Source of the DNA: Pseudomonas asiatica
Lineage (GTDB): Bacteria; Pseudomonadota; Gammaproteobacteria; Pseudomonadales; Pseudomonadaceae
Length of the DNA stretch: 64,000 nucleotides
NCBI RefSeq assembly: GCF_040214835.1
Contig: NZ_CP157874.1
Coordinates: 1,678,001 to 1,742,000, forward strand
Reading direction: 5' to 3'
The translations under genes and the position numbers were made by a program. Each line of letters opens with the position of its first letter. Position 1 is the stretch's first letter. Positions 7,470 through 16,675 of this stretch are shown here, one piece after another. The notes beneath the pieces are model-generated. The model did not search any database. It had not been told where the DNA came from and saw only the letters and a program-made list of their open reading frames with translations.

Positions 7470-10400
7470 ACCTCCACGTCACTCAGGCCATTGCCTTGGC
7501 GGCGTACCTGGATCTGTACCGGGATGCGTTCGTGCATTTCCTGCACGTGGGAAATCACCGCCACCTTGCGGCCCTGGGCCTGCAAGCCGTCGAGTGCATC
7601 CATTGCCAGTTGCAGCGACTCGGGGTCGAGGCTGCCGAAGCCTTCGTCGATGAACAGCGATTCGATGCGCAGCGTGCTGGAGGCCATCGAGGCCAGGCCC
7701 AGGGCAAGGGCCAGCGACACCAAAAAAGTTTCCCCGCCAGACAGCGAGTGCACCGAACGCAGTTCGTCACCCATCTCGGTGTCCAGCACCAGCAGGCCGA
7801 GGGCGCTGCCGCCGCGCTTGAGGCGGTAGCGGCGGGCCAGCTGGCGCAGTTGGGCGTTGGCGTGGTGCAGCAAAAGGTCGAGGTTGTAGCCCTGGGCGAT
7901 CTTGCGGAACACATCGCCCGAGGCCGAACCGATCAGGGCGTTCAAGCGAGCCCAGCGTTGCCACTGCTGGTGGGCCTGTTCGATTTCCGCCGCCAGCGCC
8001 TGGTGCGCCTGTTGGCGACGCTGGTCATCGGCCTGCTGTGCACGCAGTTCGGCGCATTGCTGCTCATGGCCGGCCAGGCGTTCGCGCAGTTCGGTCAGGG
8101 CCTGTTCCAAGGCGTCGGCCGAGGTGTCCACGGTCATTTGCGCGGCATGTTGCTGCAGGCGTTGTTCACGTTCCTGCAGCAGCACGCGGCCCTGTTCGAT
8201 GGCCTTTTCGGCGCCTTGCAGGCGCTGGCGCAGCTCATTGACCTGCGCATCCTCCATGCCCAGCAGGCGATCCAGGCCGGCGTCGTCCAGTTCCGGGTGT
8301 TCTGCGCGCCACTGGGCGATCTGGCCCTGCAACTGCTGGCACTCGGCGTCCAGCGCCTGCTGCTGCTGGGTGTTGGCCTTGAGTTCGCTGGCCAGTTGCA
8401 CGCCTTGGGTACGCAACTCCTGCAGGCGCTGGGCAGTGTCGGTGTCGAGGGCGCGGGCCTGCTCCAGCGAGGCGTCCATGTGCTGTTGCCAGATCTCGGC
8501 GCTTGCATGCCCGCCAAGCAGTTCGCCAAGCGAAGCCTGGGCCTGTTGGCGCTGCTCGTCGAGGGCGGCAAGTTTCTGCTGCAGCTGCTGCTGGGTCTGC
8601 ACGCGTGCCTGCTGCTGGTCGCGCAGCTTGTCCAGCTGGGCCTGGCGGGCTCGCTGTTCTTCCTGTTCGTCCTTGCGCTGCTCCAGTTGCTGCAGGCGTT
8701 GGGCGATCTGCTGGTCCAGGGCGAGGAAGGCATTGGCCGGGTCGTCGTTCAAGGCCTTGAGGGCCTCTTCGGGCAATACGCCGGCAAGGTCCGCGAGGCC
8801 TTGCTGCAACTGCTGCTCGTCGCTGGCCAGGGCCTGGTGCTGTTGCTCCAGGTGGCGCTGGGCTTGCTGTTGCGCCTGCTGGGCGGCCTGCAGTTGCTGG
8901 TTGAGACGGGCTGCATCTTTTTGCAGGGCGAGCAGGGCGCTCTGGCGTTTCTCGTCCTGGCCGATTTCTTCGTCCAGGCGCCGCAGCTGGCTGTCGAGCC
9001 AGGCACTGCGGGCCTTGTCGTCCTGCGGGGCCAGGGCCGGCCACAGGCTGTGCGCCTGCACCTGGGCCACCAGCGGTTGCAGCTGTTCGTCCAGTTGCTG
9101 CTGTTGCTGCTGGAAGTCCTTGAGCTGGGCGTTGACCACGCCCAGCTGGGTGCGCAGCTCCACCAGCTTGCTGTTGAGGGTTTCGACCTGCTTCTGCGCG
9201 GCATCTTCTTCGGCCTGGTCATGGCGACCCAGGCTTTGCAGCAGCGCTTCAGGCTGGTGGAACGGGTGCTCGGCGCTGCCGCACACCGGGCAGGGTTCGC
9301 CGTCACGCAACTGGCCGCGCAACTCTTCGACGCTGGTGTTGCGTGCCAGGCGCTGGCGTTCCAGCAACTGGCGGGTGAGGTTGAGCGCTTGCTCGGCGGC
9401 TTCCAGCTCGGCCTTGGCGGCGGTGCCTTCGGTAATCAGTTGCTGGCGCTGCTGCATGGCCTGCTGCTGACGCACGCGCACGGCCTCCAGCTGCTGGCGC
9501 AGTTCCAGTTCACGGCCATGCAGGCGTGACAGCTCTTCCACGGCGCGCTGCTGCTTGCGGTTGTCCTGCAGCATGCCACCCAGCAGGTCGATCTGTTCTG
9601 CCAGGGCCTGGGGTTCGGCCTTGGCTTCGCGGAACAGCAGCTCGAAGGCATCGCGCTCGGCCTGCAAGTGCGCATTGGCCTGGCTGGCCTGGGCCTGCAG
9701 GCCGGGCAGCTCTTCACGGCCCTTGGCCAGGCGGCCCCCGATCAGCATCACTTGCTTCAGTTGCGGCAGGTAGGCGTGCCAGGCATTGGCCAGGCCCGCC
9801 AGGTGCTGGCTGTCGGCGAGCGCGGTGTCGATCTGCGCCAGTTGCTGCAGGCTGCGCTGCTGGTTGTCTTCCAGCTGCTGCAGGTGCTGCTGGCCTTCGG
9901 CGACCTGCTGCTCGGCCTGCTGGCCGGCGCTGCGCTGTGCTGCCAGCTCCTGCTCCAGACGGGCCAGGTTGTCCTGGGCGGCGAAGGCCTGGCGCAGGCG
10001 AGGGGCGTTCTCGCTGTGTTGGGCCTGGCTATCGGCAAGCGCCTGACGCGCGGCGTCCAGCGCCTGCTCAAGCTCGCTGGTGCGCACTTGCAGCTCGGCT
10101 TGCTGCTGCTGTTGTTCGGCGATCTTCGCTGCCAGCGGTGCCAGTTGCGCGGTCAGTGTCTGCTGGCGGTGGAACTGGTGACGCTGCGGGGCCAGGCGCT
10201 CCAGGCGCACAAGGTCCAGGCGCTGCTCAGCCAGTTGTTGCCAGCCCTGCTCGGCGGCCTGCAGCGCGGTGCCGGCTTCGGCGTGCTGGGCCTGCAGTTG
10301 GCGCTGCTCGTTCAGCCAGTTGCGTTGCTGCTCCAGCTGGCGCTCGCCGGCCTGGTCGGCCTTGAACTGCTGCTGCGCCTGTTCCAGGCGCTGGTCGAGC

Positions 10401-11104
10401 TCGGCGCGGGCTTCGGCGGCCATCGGCAGCAGGTGGCTGGCACGGTCCTTCAGGGCATTGTGGGCCTCGCCGGCTTCGCGTGCCTTGCTGAAGGCCCGCT
10501 GGCCCAGGCGGGTGTAGATGGCGGTGTTGGTGAGCTTTTCCAGCAGCTCGCTGCGTTCTTTGTCGTCGGCCTTGAGGAAGGCGCCGAATTCGCTCTGGGC
10601 CAGCATCACCGCGCGGGTGAACTGTTCGAAGTTCAGGCCCAGGCGGGCTTCGACCAGTTGTTTGTATTCGTTCTTGCCGCTGCCCAGTACCTGCTCGCTG
10701 TCCAGGTCATAGAAGCTCTGGCGGCTGTGCTGCAGCTTGCCGTTGGCCTTGTCGCGGGCGCGGTTGGCTTCCCAGCGGGCGCGGTAGCGGCGGCCATCGA
10801 TGCCGACGAAATCGACTTCGGCAAAGCCGCTGCCGGTGCCGCGGCGCAGCAGGTTGCGCGGGTCGGAGGTAGGGATTTCACCGTCTGCATCCGGCACCTT
10901 GGCCTCGCGGCCAATGTCGTTCAGCCGTGGTACGGTGCCGAACAACGCCAGGCACAGGGCGTCGAGCAGGGTACTCTTGCCCGCCCCGGTAGGCCCGGTG
11001 ATGGCGAACAGGCCGGCGCTGGCCAGCGGTTCGGCGGTGAAATCGATATCGACCGGGCCGGCCAGGGATGCCAGGTTCTTCAGGCGGATGGCAAGAATCT
11101 TCAT
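7460..11104 (-). CDS. sbcC: exonuclease subunit SbcC, SMC-like ATPase
   Basis: 1,214 residues. Walker A GPTGAGKST at residues 37-45, a very long Gln-rich coiled coil, a zinc-hook CPVC at about residue 603, an ABC signature LSGGETF at about 1121 and Walker B LFIDEGFGSLD at about 1148. This is the SbcC/Rad50 architecture. With SbcD it forms the nuclease complex that opens DNA hairpins and processes blocked double-strand ends. The ATG overlaps the sbcD stop by 4 bp. The gene is among the most GC-rich here and produces long spurious open frames on the other strand. Confidence 0.96.
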   Translation of the reverse strand: MKILAIRLKNLASLAGPVDIDFTAEPLASAGLFAITGPTGAGKSTLLDALCLALFGTVPRLNDIGREAKVPDADGEIPTSDPRNLLRRGTGSGFAEVDFVGIDGRRYRARWEANRARDKANGKLQHSRQSFYDLDSEQVLGSGKNEYKQLVEARLGLNFEQFTRAVMLAQSEFGAFLKADDKERSELLEKLTNTAIYTRLGQRAFSKAREAGEAHNALKDRASHLLPMAAEARAELDQRLEQAQQQFKADQAGERQLEQQRNWLNEQRQLQAQHAEAGTALQAAEQGWQQLAEQRLDLVRLERLAPQRHQFHRQQTLTAQLAPLAAKIAEQQQQQAELQVRTSELEQALDAARQALADSQAQHSENAPRLRQAFAAQDNLARLEQELAAQRSAGQQAEQQVAEGQQHLQQLEDNQQRSLQQLAQIDTALADSQHLAGLANAWHAYLPQLKQVMLIGGRLAKGREELPGLQAQASQANAHLQAERDAFELLFREAKAEPQALAEQIDLLGGMLQDNRKQQRAVEELSRLHGRELELRQQLEAVRVRQQQAMQQRQQLITEGTAAKAELEAAEQALNLTRQLLERQRLARNTSVEELRGQLRDGEPCPVCGSAEHPFHQPEALLQSLGRHDQAEEDAAQKQVETLNSKLVELRTQLGVVNAQLKDFQQQQQQLDEQLQPLVAQVQAHSLWPALAPQDDKARSAWLDSQLRRLDEEIGQDEKRQSALLALQKDAARLNQQLQAAQQAQQQAQRHLEQQHQALASDEQQLQQGLADLAGVLPEEALKALNDDPANAFLALDQQIAQRLQQLEQRKDEQEEQRARQAQLDKLRDQQQARVQTQQQLQQKLAALDEQRQQAQASLGELLGGHASAEIWQQHMDASLEQARALDTDTAQRLQELRTQGVQLASELKANTQQQQALDAECQQLQGQIAQWRAEHPELDDAGLDRLLGMEDAQVNELRQRLQGAEKAIEQGRVLLQEREQRLQQHAAQMTVDTSADALEQALTELRERLAGHEQQCAELRAQQADDQRRQQAHQALAAEIEQAHQQWQRWARLNALIGSASGDVFRKIAQGYNLDLLLHHANAQLRQLARRYRLKRGGSALGLLVLDTEMGDELRSVHSLSGGETFLVSLALALGLASMASSTLRIESLFIDEGFGSLDPESLQLAMDALDGLQAQGRKVAVISHVQEMHERIPVQIQVRRQGNGLSDVEVCG

Positions 11105-12339
11105 GGCTGTTCCTCTTCCTGCTGCACGTCCTGCAACAGCAGGGCGAAGTCGGCCAGCGCCTGTTCGTCGGCGGGGTTGCCATAGGCTTGCTCCCAGGCG
11201 CGACTGAACAGGTCCTGCGGGGTCATCTGGGCCAGTTCGACAAAGGCCAGGTCATCGTCTTCGGCATTGTTGCGGCCGGCGTATTCGGCGCTGATGCGGA
11301 TCAAGCGCACGGCCTTGCCTTCCAGTGCGGTTTCGATCTGCTGGCGCAGGTCGGGTTGCGGCTCATCCAGTATCACTCGCACCTCCAGCCAGGGCTGGCG
11401 GTTGGGGTCTTCGAGCAGGTCGATCACTGGCAGGTCGGCCAACTGCTCCAGCAGTTCGCCCAGTGGTGCCGGGCCGACCCGTTGCAGGGCCACGGCGCGC
11501 GGTACCGGGCGCGGTTCGACGCTGACCAGGCCGGTGCCGTCCAGCTCCACTTCCAGCACCTGGTGCGGGTAGTTGATTTCAGCGAACGACAGCGGGATCG
11601 GCGAGCCGCTGTAGCGGATGCGTTCTTCGCGGTTGACCTTCTGCGGCTTGTGCAGGTGGCCCAGGGCGACGTAGCTGATGGCCTTGTCGAAAAGCTTGGC
11701 TGGCAGCGCCTCGGCGTTGCCGATGATCAGGCTGCGCTCGGAGTCCTCCGACACCGCGCCACCGGCCATGTGCGCGTGGCTGATGGCGATCAGCGCCTGG
11801 TCCTTCTTGCGCTTCTTTTGCGCGGCGGCGATCAGCTGCTGGTGCACCTGGGTGATGCCTTGCAGGTAGTCGTCGCCCAATTGCGGGCCGGTCACCTCGG
11901 CCGGGCGCAGGAAGGGCAAGGCCAGGCACCAGGCGGCGACCTTGCCACGGCCGTTGGTCAGCGGAATCAGCAGGCGCTCGGCGTCCAGCTGGCCCTCGTC
12001 CAGCCAGTGCACACGGCCCAGGGCATGGGTGCGCAGGCGGCGCATCAGCGCCGCGGGCAGCTCGATGCGCGAGCCGGAGTCGTGGTTGCCGGCGATCATC
12101 ACAATGTCCAGCTTCGGCTGTTGCTCGTGGGCCTGGACGATGAAGTCGTAGAGACGTTCCTGGGCTTTGACCGGCGGGTTGACCGTGTCGAAGATATCGC
12201 CGGCGATCAGCAGCGCATCCGGCTGGCGCAGGCGCAGCTGGCCGAGCAGCCAGTCGAGGAAGCAGGCGTGTTCGAAGTCGCGTTCCTGGCCGTGCAGGCT
12301 TTGGCCCAGGTGCCAGTCGGAGGTATGAAACAGACGCAT
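11101..12339 (-). CDS. sbcD: exonuclease subunit SbcD, metallophosphoesterase
   Basis: 412 residues. Phosphoesterase motifs run in the usual order: HTSDWHLG near the N-terminus, AGDIFD, GNHDSG, HAHMAGG and ALGHLHKPQ. It is the Mre11-type Mn-dependent nuclease partner of SbcC. The start at 12339 (MRLFHTSD) is chosen because the core motif begins at residue 4, as is usual; the frame is open 34 codons further upstream without homology. It is the first gene of the sbcD-sbcC-GST operon. Confidence 0.96.
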   Translation of the reverse strand: MRLFHTSDWHLGQSLHGQERDFEHACFLDWLLGQLRLRQPDALLIAGDIFDTVNPPVKAQERLYDFIVQAHEQQPKLDIVMIAGNHDSGSRIELPAALMRRLRTHALGRVHWLDEGQLDAERLLIPLTNGRGKVAAWCLALPFLRPAEVTGPQLGDDYLQGITQVHQQLIAAAQKKRKKDQALIAISHAHMAGGAVSEDSERSLIIGNAEALPAKLFDKAISYVALGHLHKPQKVNREERIRYSGSPIPLSFAEINYPHQVLEVELDGTGLVSVEPRPVPRAVALQRVGPAPLGELLEQLADLPVIDLLEDPNRQPWLEVRVILDEPQPDLRQQIETALEGKAVRLIRISAEYAGRNNAEDDDLAFVELAQMTPQDLFSRAWEQAYGNPADEQALADFALLLQDVQQEEEQP

Positions 12340-12468
12340 GGATGACCTGTTGGTGTCGAGTCGAGCAAGCGGGGAAAGGGCGGTATGGTAACCCAAGCAT
12401 GGGGCTAACAGGTGCTCGCCTGAAAGTGTGTCGGCGAACACCTGGCAGCCTTGATGCGATCACGCTTT

Positions 12469-12587
12469 CTGTAGGAGCGGCCTTGTGTCGCGAAAGGGCC
12501 GCAAGGCGGCCCCGGCGATTTTGCGGTGATGCGAAGATCCTGGGGGCGCTTTGCGCCCCTTTCGCGACACAAGGCCGCTCCTACAGG
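12469..12587. repeat. REP pair, GTAGGAGCGGCCTTGTGTCGCGA family
   Basis: Head-to-head arms (12469-12500 and 12556-12587) with GC-rich minor palindromes between them. It separates the sbcD upstream region from the convergent end of the next small gene. Confidence 0.9.
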
Positions 12588-12614
12588 GGCTGCGCTTGTC
12601 TTGGGGCTGTGTAG

Positions 12615-12881
12615 TCAGTGCAGGGTGATATCCCCGGTTTGCCGGTGCAACAGCAACTCGGCCAGGGCCTTGGTCATCTGTACGTGATGCACCGCGTTGA
12701 CCAGCATGTTGATGCCGGGCTCGCCGGCATTGGCGCAGATGTATTCGTCCAGCGAGTCTTCGATGCCGGCCATCAGCTGGAGGGTGTGGATCAGGGCGTC
12801 AACCGAGGGTGTGTCCTGGTTGATGGTGTAGAAGGGGCGGGCCGTTAGTTTTACGGGTGGATCGGGGACGATCTTTTTCAT
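12615..12881 (-). CDS. DUF3077/DUF6124-like small protein
   Basis: 88 residues starting MKKIVPDPPVKLTARPFYTI. The start K-K/T-I-V-P-D-P-P followed by a short helical C-terminus (VQMTKALAELLLHRQTG) is typical of a widespread family of small Pseudomonas proteins annotated DUF3077 or DUF6124; function unknown. No signal peptide or membrane helix. The upstream 230 bp on the same strand is rich in inverted repeats. Confidence 0.72.
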   Translation of the reverse strand: MKKIVPDPPVKLTARPFYTINQDTPSVDALIHTLQLMAGIEDSLDEYICANAGEPGINMLVNAVHHVQMTKALAELLLHRQTGDITLH

Positions 12882-12910
12882 GATTCAAACCCTTTGCTTG
12901 ATCAGAGAAT

Positions 12911-13108
12911 GCCACCACCGCAACCTTCTCACGGGTTTAGGTGGCAGCCGTGCGCGGGGTGAGAAACCGAGGAAGCAAAGGAAAACTCGGCCAGACTGAA
13001 GTCTGCCCGCGCGCGGCCGCCATGAAAGCTGGCGGAAATTTGCTTATCGTCGGGTTCTCACACCCGGTCACCGAAGCGACCCGGAAACGTTATCCGTGAG
13101 GTGTTTCC
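12911..13108 (-). other. hairpin-rich intergenic region upstream of the DUF3077-like gene
   Basis: The stretch between the small gene and the next REP pair has no plausible gene but at least four perfect inverted repeats: GCCACC/GGTGGC (12911-12916 with 12940-12945), CAGACT/AGTCTG (12992-12997 with 13000-13005), CCGCC/GGCGG (13017-13021 with 13031-13035) and GGAAAC/GTTTCC (13083-13088 with 13103-13108). The segments around 12957-12968 and 13052-13065 are also nearly complementary (GGGTGAGAAACC against GGGTTCTCACACCC). This could be a structured 5' leader or a small RNA; strand is assumed from the downstream gene. Confidence 0.4.
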
Positions 13109-13222
13109 CCGACAACAGCGATAGTTCGGCAGCGCGCGTAGGATAATTCCTAAGCGGGTTGATTCTGAAGCATTGGGTTGCAGGTTCAGAAATATCTTAC
13201 GGTGGCACCGGCTACGCCGGTG

Positions 13223-13304
13223 TTCGCGGGTGAACCCGCTCCCACAGGTACTGCGCAAGGTTCTTGGCGTACGCGGTCACTGTGGGAGCGGGTTTACCCG
13301 CGAA
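13223..13304. repeat. REP pair, CGCGGGTAAACCCGCTCCCACAG family
   Basis: Arms at 13223-13247 (variant with GTGAAC) and 13280-13304 (GTTTAC). It lies just downstream of the Bat operon end. Confidence 0.9.
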
Positions 13305-13325
13305 GAGGCCTGCACAGGCAGCACA

Positions 13326-14960
13326 TCACTTGGGATAGAGCGGCGGCAGGCTGCCGTTCTCGCCGGTCGGCAGCAATACCTGCTCAGCCGGCGGAATCGT
13401 ACCGATCGCCCGCCACAAATCCTCACCCTGCCAATACTGCCCGCTCTCGCTATACAGCGCCCCGTTCAACCCATCCAGTGCATCCGACAACGGTACGAAC
13501 CGCGCCGCCATCTCGGCCAGGGTCTCCGGCTGCTGGCGGGCCCAGGCGTCCAGCGCCTGGCGGGTTGCCTGTGGGTCGTTGGCCTGGCACGCGCGCTTGA
13601 GATCATCCAGCAAGGTACGCGGGCTCGGCCCGGCCTGCGCGGCGCGCAGCACCGCTGGCTGCGAGCGGGCGCGCCACCACAGGGCAAAGCCCAGCAAGGT
13701 GGTGAGGGCGAACACCAGGGTGGCCAGCTGCCACGGCCACAGCAAGCTGCTGGCACTGCTGTTGTCGCCAACCGGGGTGTCGGCGCTCAGCGCCGGGTTG
13801 TCCTGCACGTTCAGCGTGCGCGCCGGCAGGCTGCTGTGTTCCAGGTGGTCTTCGCGGGTGTTCCACCAGGCCACTTCCAGCGCCGGCAGGGCCAGCGTAC
13901 CGCTGTGGGTCGGCACCAGGGCTTCGCGCTCTTCGCGGTTGGCGGTCATGCCGCGCTCGCTGATTTCATTGCGCAGCAACGGCTGGTCGGGGTAACGGCG
14001 CAGGCCGGTGATTTCGGTGGCTGGCAGCGGCGGCAACTGGGTGCTGGACAAGCCTTCGGCACGCAAGGTGATGTTGCGGGTCAGCGAGTCGCCAATCTGC
14101 ACCTGCTGGTTGCCAGGGTCGGGGTTCCAGTGCTCTTCCAGGGTCAGGCTGCGGGCCGGTAGCCATGGCACGCCAGCAGGCCAGGCCGCGGGAATCGGCC
14201 GCACGGCCAGGCGCAATGGCAGCGAGCTGACCTGCACCTGGTGGCCGGCCCGGGCCGTGCCGTTGGCTTGTGGGGCTTGGTCCGGGCTGGCGGCGGCGGT
14301 GGCGGTGAAGGTCAGTGGCGGGATGTCGAGGGTGCCGCTTTGCTGGGCATACACGGCATAGCGGGTTTCGATCACGCCGTGGCGGACGCCGTTGATTTCC
14401 TTTTCATAGGTGCGCGATTCACCCAGCGGTTCGACTTTGGCGTTCTCCAGTTGCAGTGGGCTGAGGCTGCTGTCGTCGTACAGTGCCACCGAATGGTAGA
14501 TGCGCAGGGTGAGCACGGCCTGGGCCTGGACGTAGACCTCGCTGCTGTCGAGCGTGGCTTCGATGAACACCTGCGAGGCACTGTCCTGGCGGCTGGCATC
14601 GGCCTGCAGCACTTGCAGTTCGATGGCCTGGCTGTGCGACTGGCCCAGTTGCAGTTCGGGGATGCGCAGGCTGCCGCTGCGCCGCGGCAGCAGGGTGATG
14701 ATCCAGCGGGTGCTGGCGCGGGTTTCGCCGTCGAGGCTGTGCAGGCTGTTCAGCTGGCGCGTGCCGCGCACTTCGAAGTCACCCTCCAGCGCGCGCAGGT
14801 CGGGCTTGCCGAACTGGGTGACGTCCTGGCTTTCCAGGGTCAGCTCCAGGCTTTCGCCGGCTTCCAGGCGGGTACGGTCGACGCTGGCGCGCAGCAACGG
14901 TTCGGCCTGGGCCAGCACGGCCCACAGCAGACTGAGGAGAAAGACGCCGAAGCGACTCAT
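13326..14960 (-). CDS. batD: BatD family protein
   Basis: 544 residues. Signal peptide (MSRFGVFLLSLLWAVLAQA), then a long beta-rich periplasmic region beginning EPLLRASVDRTRLEAGESLELTLES, then one membrane helix (around residues 405-425, LLWPWQLATLVFALTTLLGFALWW) and a cytoplasmic tail. This is the BatD (oxygen tolerance) layout. It is the last gene of the six-gene operon, overlapping the preceding VWA gene by 4 bp. The Bat system is linked to envelope stress or aerotolerance in other bacteria; the precise role in pseudomonads is not established. Confidence 0.9.
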   Translation of the reverse strand: MSRFGVFLLSLLWAVLAQAEPLLRASVDRTRLEAGESLELTLESQDVTQFGKPDLRALEGDFEVRGTRQLNSLHSLDGETRASTRWIITLLPRRSGSLRIPELQLGQSHSQAIELQVLQADASRQDSASQVFIEATLDSSEVYVQAQAVLTLRIYHSVALYDDSSLSPLQLENAKVEPLGESRTYEKEINGVRHGVIETRYAVYAQQSGTLDIPPLTFTATAAASPDQAPQANGTARAGHQVQVSSLPLRLAVRPIPAAWPAGVPWLPARSLTLEEHWNPDPGNQQVQIGDSLTRNITLRAEGLSSTQLPPLPATEITGLRRYPDQPLLRNEISERGMTANREEREALVPTHSGTLALPALEVAWWNTREDHLEHSSLPARTLNVQDNPALSADTPVGDNSSASSLLWPWQLATLVFALTTLLGFALWWRARSQPAVLRAAQAGPSPRTLLDDLKRACQANDPQATRQALDAWARQQPETLAEMAARFVPLSDALDGLNGALYSESGQYWQGEDLWRAIGTIPPAEQVLLPTGENGSLPPLYPK

Positions 14961-16675
14961 CGTGGGGTTTCCTGATGCAATTGCTGTTCATACCAGAATT
15001 TGCGCCGCAGCAGCTCCGCCGGGTTGTCGGGGATCTCCCGCAGCCATTGTTCAAGGGCCTGGCGCTGTTCGGCATCGAGGCTGGTCGATACCGGACGCTG
15101 CGGCGGCTGGATGACGCTGTCATCCGCGCCCGCCTGGTTGCCGGGCGCTACCTGGCTGTTGCTGCTGCCTTCACCGGGCTGTTCGGCGCTGGCTTGTTCG
15201 TCGTTGCCGGCCGTACCCTGGGCCGGGCTGCTGGCCGAGCTGCTGTTGCCTTCGGTTTCGCTGCCGGGCGTGCCTTGGGCATCGCTGCTGGCTGGTTGTT
15301 CCTCGGCCTTGGCTTCGCGCTGTTGCAGCAGTTGCTGCACCAGTGCCTGGTTGTCCAGCGCCGCTTGCAGGTCGGGCTGGCGTTCCAGGGCTTGTTCGTA
15401 GGCGTCCAGGGCTGCTTCCAGTTCACCGCTATGGGCCAGGGCATTGCCTCGATTGTAGTGGGCGGCGGCAGTGTCGCCTTGGGAAAAGGCTTCGGCGGCG
15501 CCAGCATAGTCGCCCGCCTGGTACAGGGCCATGCCGCGCCATTGCGGGTCCTGGAACTGGCGCGCGGCGCTGGCCGGGCGGTTCTGCTCCAGCAGGCGCT
15601 GGCCTTGCTGGTCGGGGCGCAGCCACAGGTCACTGAACTCGAAGGCCTGGCTGGGCTGGGGCAGGGCCAGCAGCAGCGGCAGGCAGAACAGCCAGCCGCG
15701 TCGGCCGGCACAGGCGGCCAGCAGCAACAGCGGCAGCAGCAGCCAGTAACCCTGATCGGCCCAGCTGTCCAGTTGCAGGGTCTGGCCGTCATTGCGCCCG
15801 GCGCGCGGGTTGTCGAACAGGCCCAGGCCACGCAGGTCGAGGTCGTCGATGCGGGCATGCCGGTAGCGCCCGCCGGTGCCGTTGATGAAGCCCTTGAGGC
15901 TGGCGCTGTCCAGGCGTGGCAACAGGATGCCGCCCTGGTCGTCCTTGAGGTATTCGCCATTGGCCTGGCGCACCGGTGCGCCTTCGCGGCTGCCGATGCC
16001 CAGCATCAGCAGGCTCGGGCCCTGGCGGCCGAGGGCCTGGGCGATGCCTTGGCGCTCCGGGGCGCTGAGCGACGAGCCGACCAGCAGCAGGCGGCCCTGG
16101 CCCAGGCCGCTCTGGGCCAGCAGGGCCAGGCCTTTTTGCACGGCCAGGTCGGCGCGCTGGCCGGGTTTGGGCATGATCGACGGGTCGATCGCCTCGAGCA
16201 GGTTGCGGCTGGTGGCCAGGTCATCGGACAGTGGCACCAGGGTGTGCGCGGAGCCAGCGTAGACCACCAGCGCAGTCTGGCTGTCGCGGCGGTGCTCCAG
16301 CAGGTCGAGGATCTTGCGCCGCGCCTGCTCCAGGCGGTTGGGCGGGCTGTCCTCGGCGAGCATCTGCGGGGTCAGTTCGAGCAGGATCACCAGCGGGTCG
16401 GCCGGGCGCTGGCGGCTTTCTTCCACGCGCTGCCAACTGGGCCCGAGCAGCGCCAGGATCACCAGCACCCAGGCCAGGCCCAGCGCCACCCACGGCAGCT
16501 TGCTGGTGCTGCCGCTGCCACCGCCGAGCAGGACGCCATGGAACGCCGGCGGCAGAATCATCTGCCAGCGCCCGGCGCGCTTGCGCCGGTGCCATAGTTT
16601 GTACAGCAGCCAGGCGAGCAGGGGCACGGCCAGCAGCCAGAGCGGGCGCAACCATTCGGGCCACAGTTCGATCAT
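14957..16675 (-). CDS. VWA and TPR protein (fused BatB/BatC type), degenerate MIDAS
   Basis: 572 residues from the ATG at 16675 (MIELWPEWLRPLWLL), which overlaps the upstream VWA gene by 4 bp. Two N-terminal helices, a von Willebrand A domain (around 85-280), a third membrane helix (LLLPLLLLAACAG), TPR repeats (around 345-440, AAAHYNRGNALAHSGELEAALDAYEQAL) and a Ser/Gly/Gln-rich low-complexity linker before a short conserved end. BatB and BatC are separate genes in some bacteria. The metal-binding DxSxS is replaced by ELTPQ (VILLELTPQML), so metal-dependent ligand binding is probably lost. Confidence 0.88.
   Translation of the reverse strand: MIELWPEWLRPLWLLAVPLLAWLLYKLWHRRKRAGRWQMILPPAFHGVLLGGGSGSTSKLPWVALGLAWVLVILALLGPSWQRVEESRQRPADPLVILLELTPQMLAEDSPPNRLEQARRKILDLLEHRRDSQTALVVYAGSAHTLVPLSDDLATSRNLLEAIDPSIMPKPGQRADLAVQKGLALLAQSGLGQGRLLLVGSSLSAPERQGIAQALGRQGPSLLMLGIGSREGAPVRQANGEYLKDDQGGILLPRLDSASLKGFINGTGGRYRHARIDDLDLRGLGLFDNPRAGRNDGQTLQLDSWADQGYWLLLPLLLLAACAGRRGWLFCLPLLLALPQPSQAFEFSDLWLRPDQQGQRLLEQNRPASAARQFQDPQWRGMALYQAGDYAGAAEAFSQGDTAAAHYNRGNALAHSGELEAALDAYEQALERQPDLQAALDNQALVQQLLQQREAKAEEQPASSDAQGTPGSETEGNSSSASSPAQGTAGNDEQASAEQPGEGSSNSQVAPGNQAGADDSVIQPPQRPVSTSLDAEQRQALEQWLREIPDNPAELLRRKFWYEQQLHQETPR

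Noticed and set aside
7331..11185. Very long open frames on the strand opposite sbcC
   Set aside because: They are opposite to a gene with clear ATPase and zinc-hook motifs and consist of repetitive Leu/Gln/Ala composition caused by GC-rich codon bias.
13058..13258. 66-codon open frame on the minus strand
   Set aside because: Its N-terminal part translates a REP element (CGSGFTRE), a frequent false gene in P. putida.
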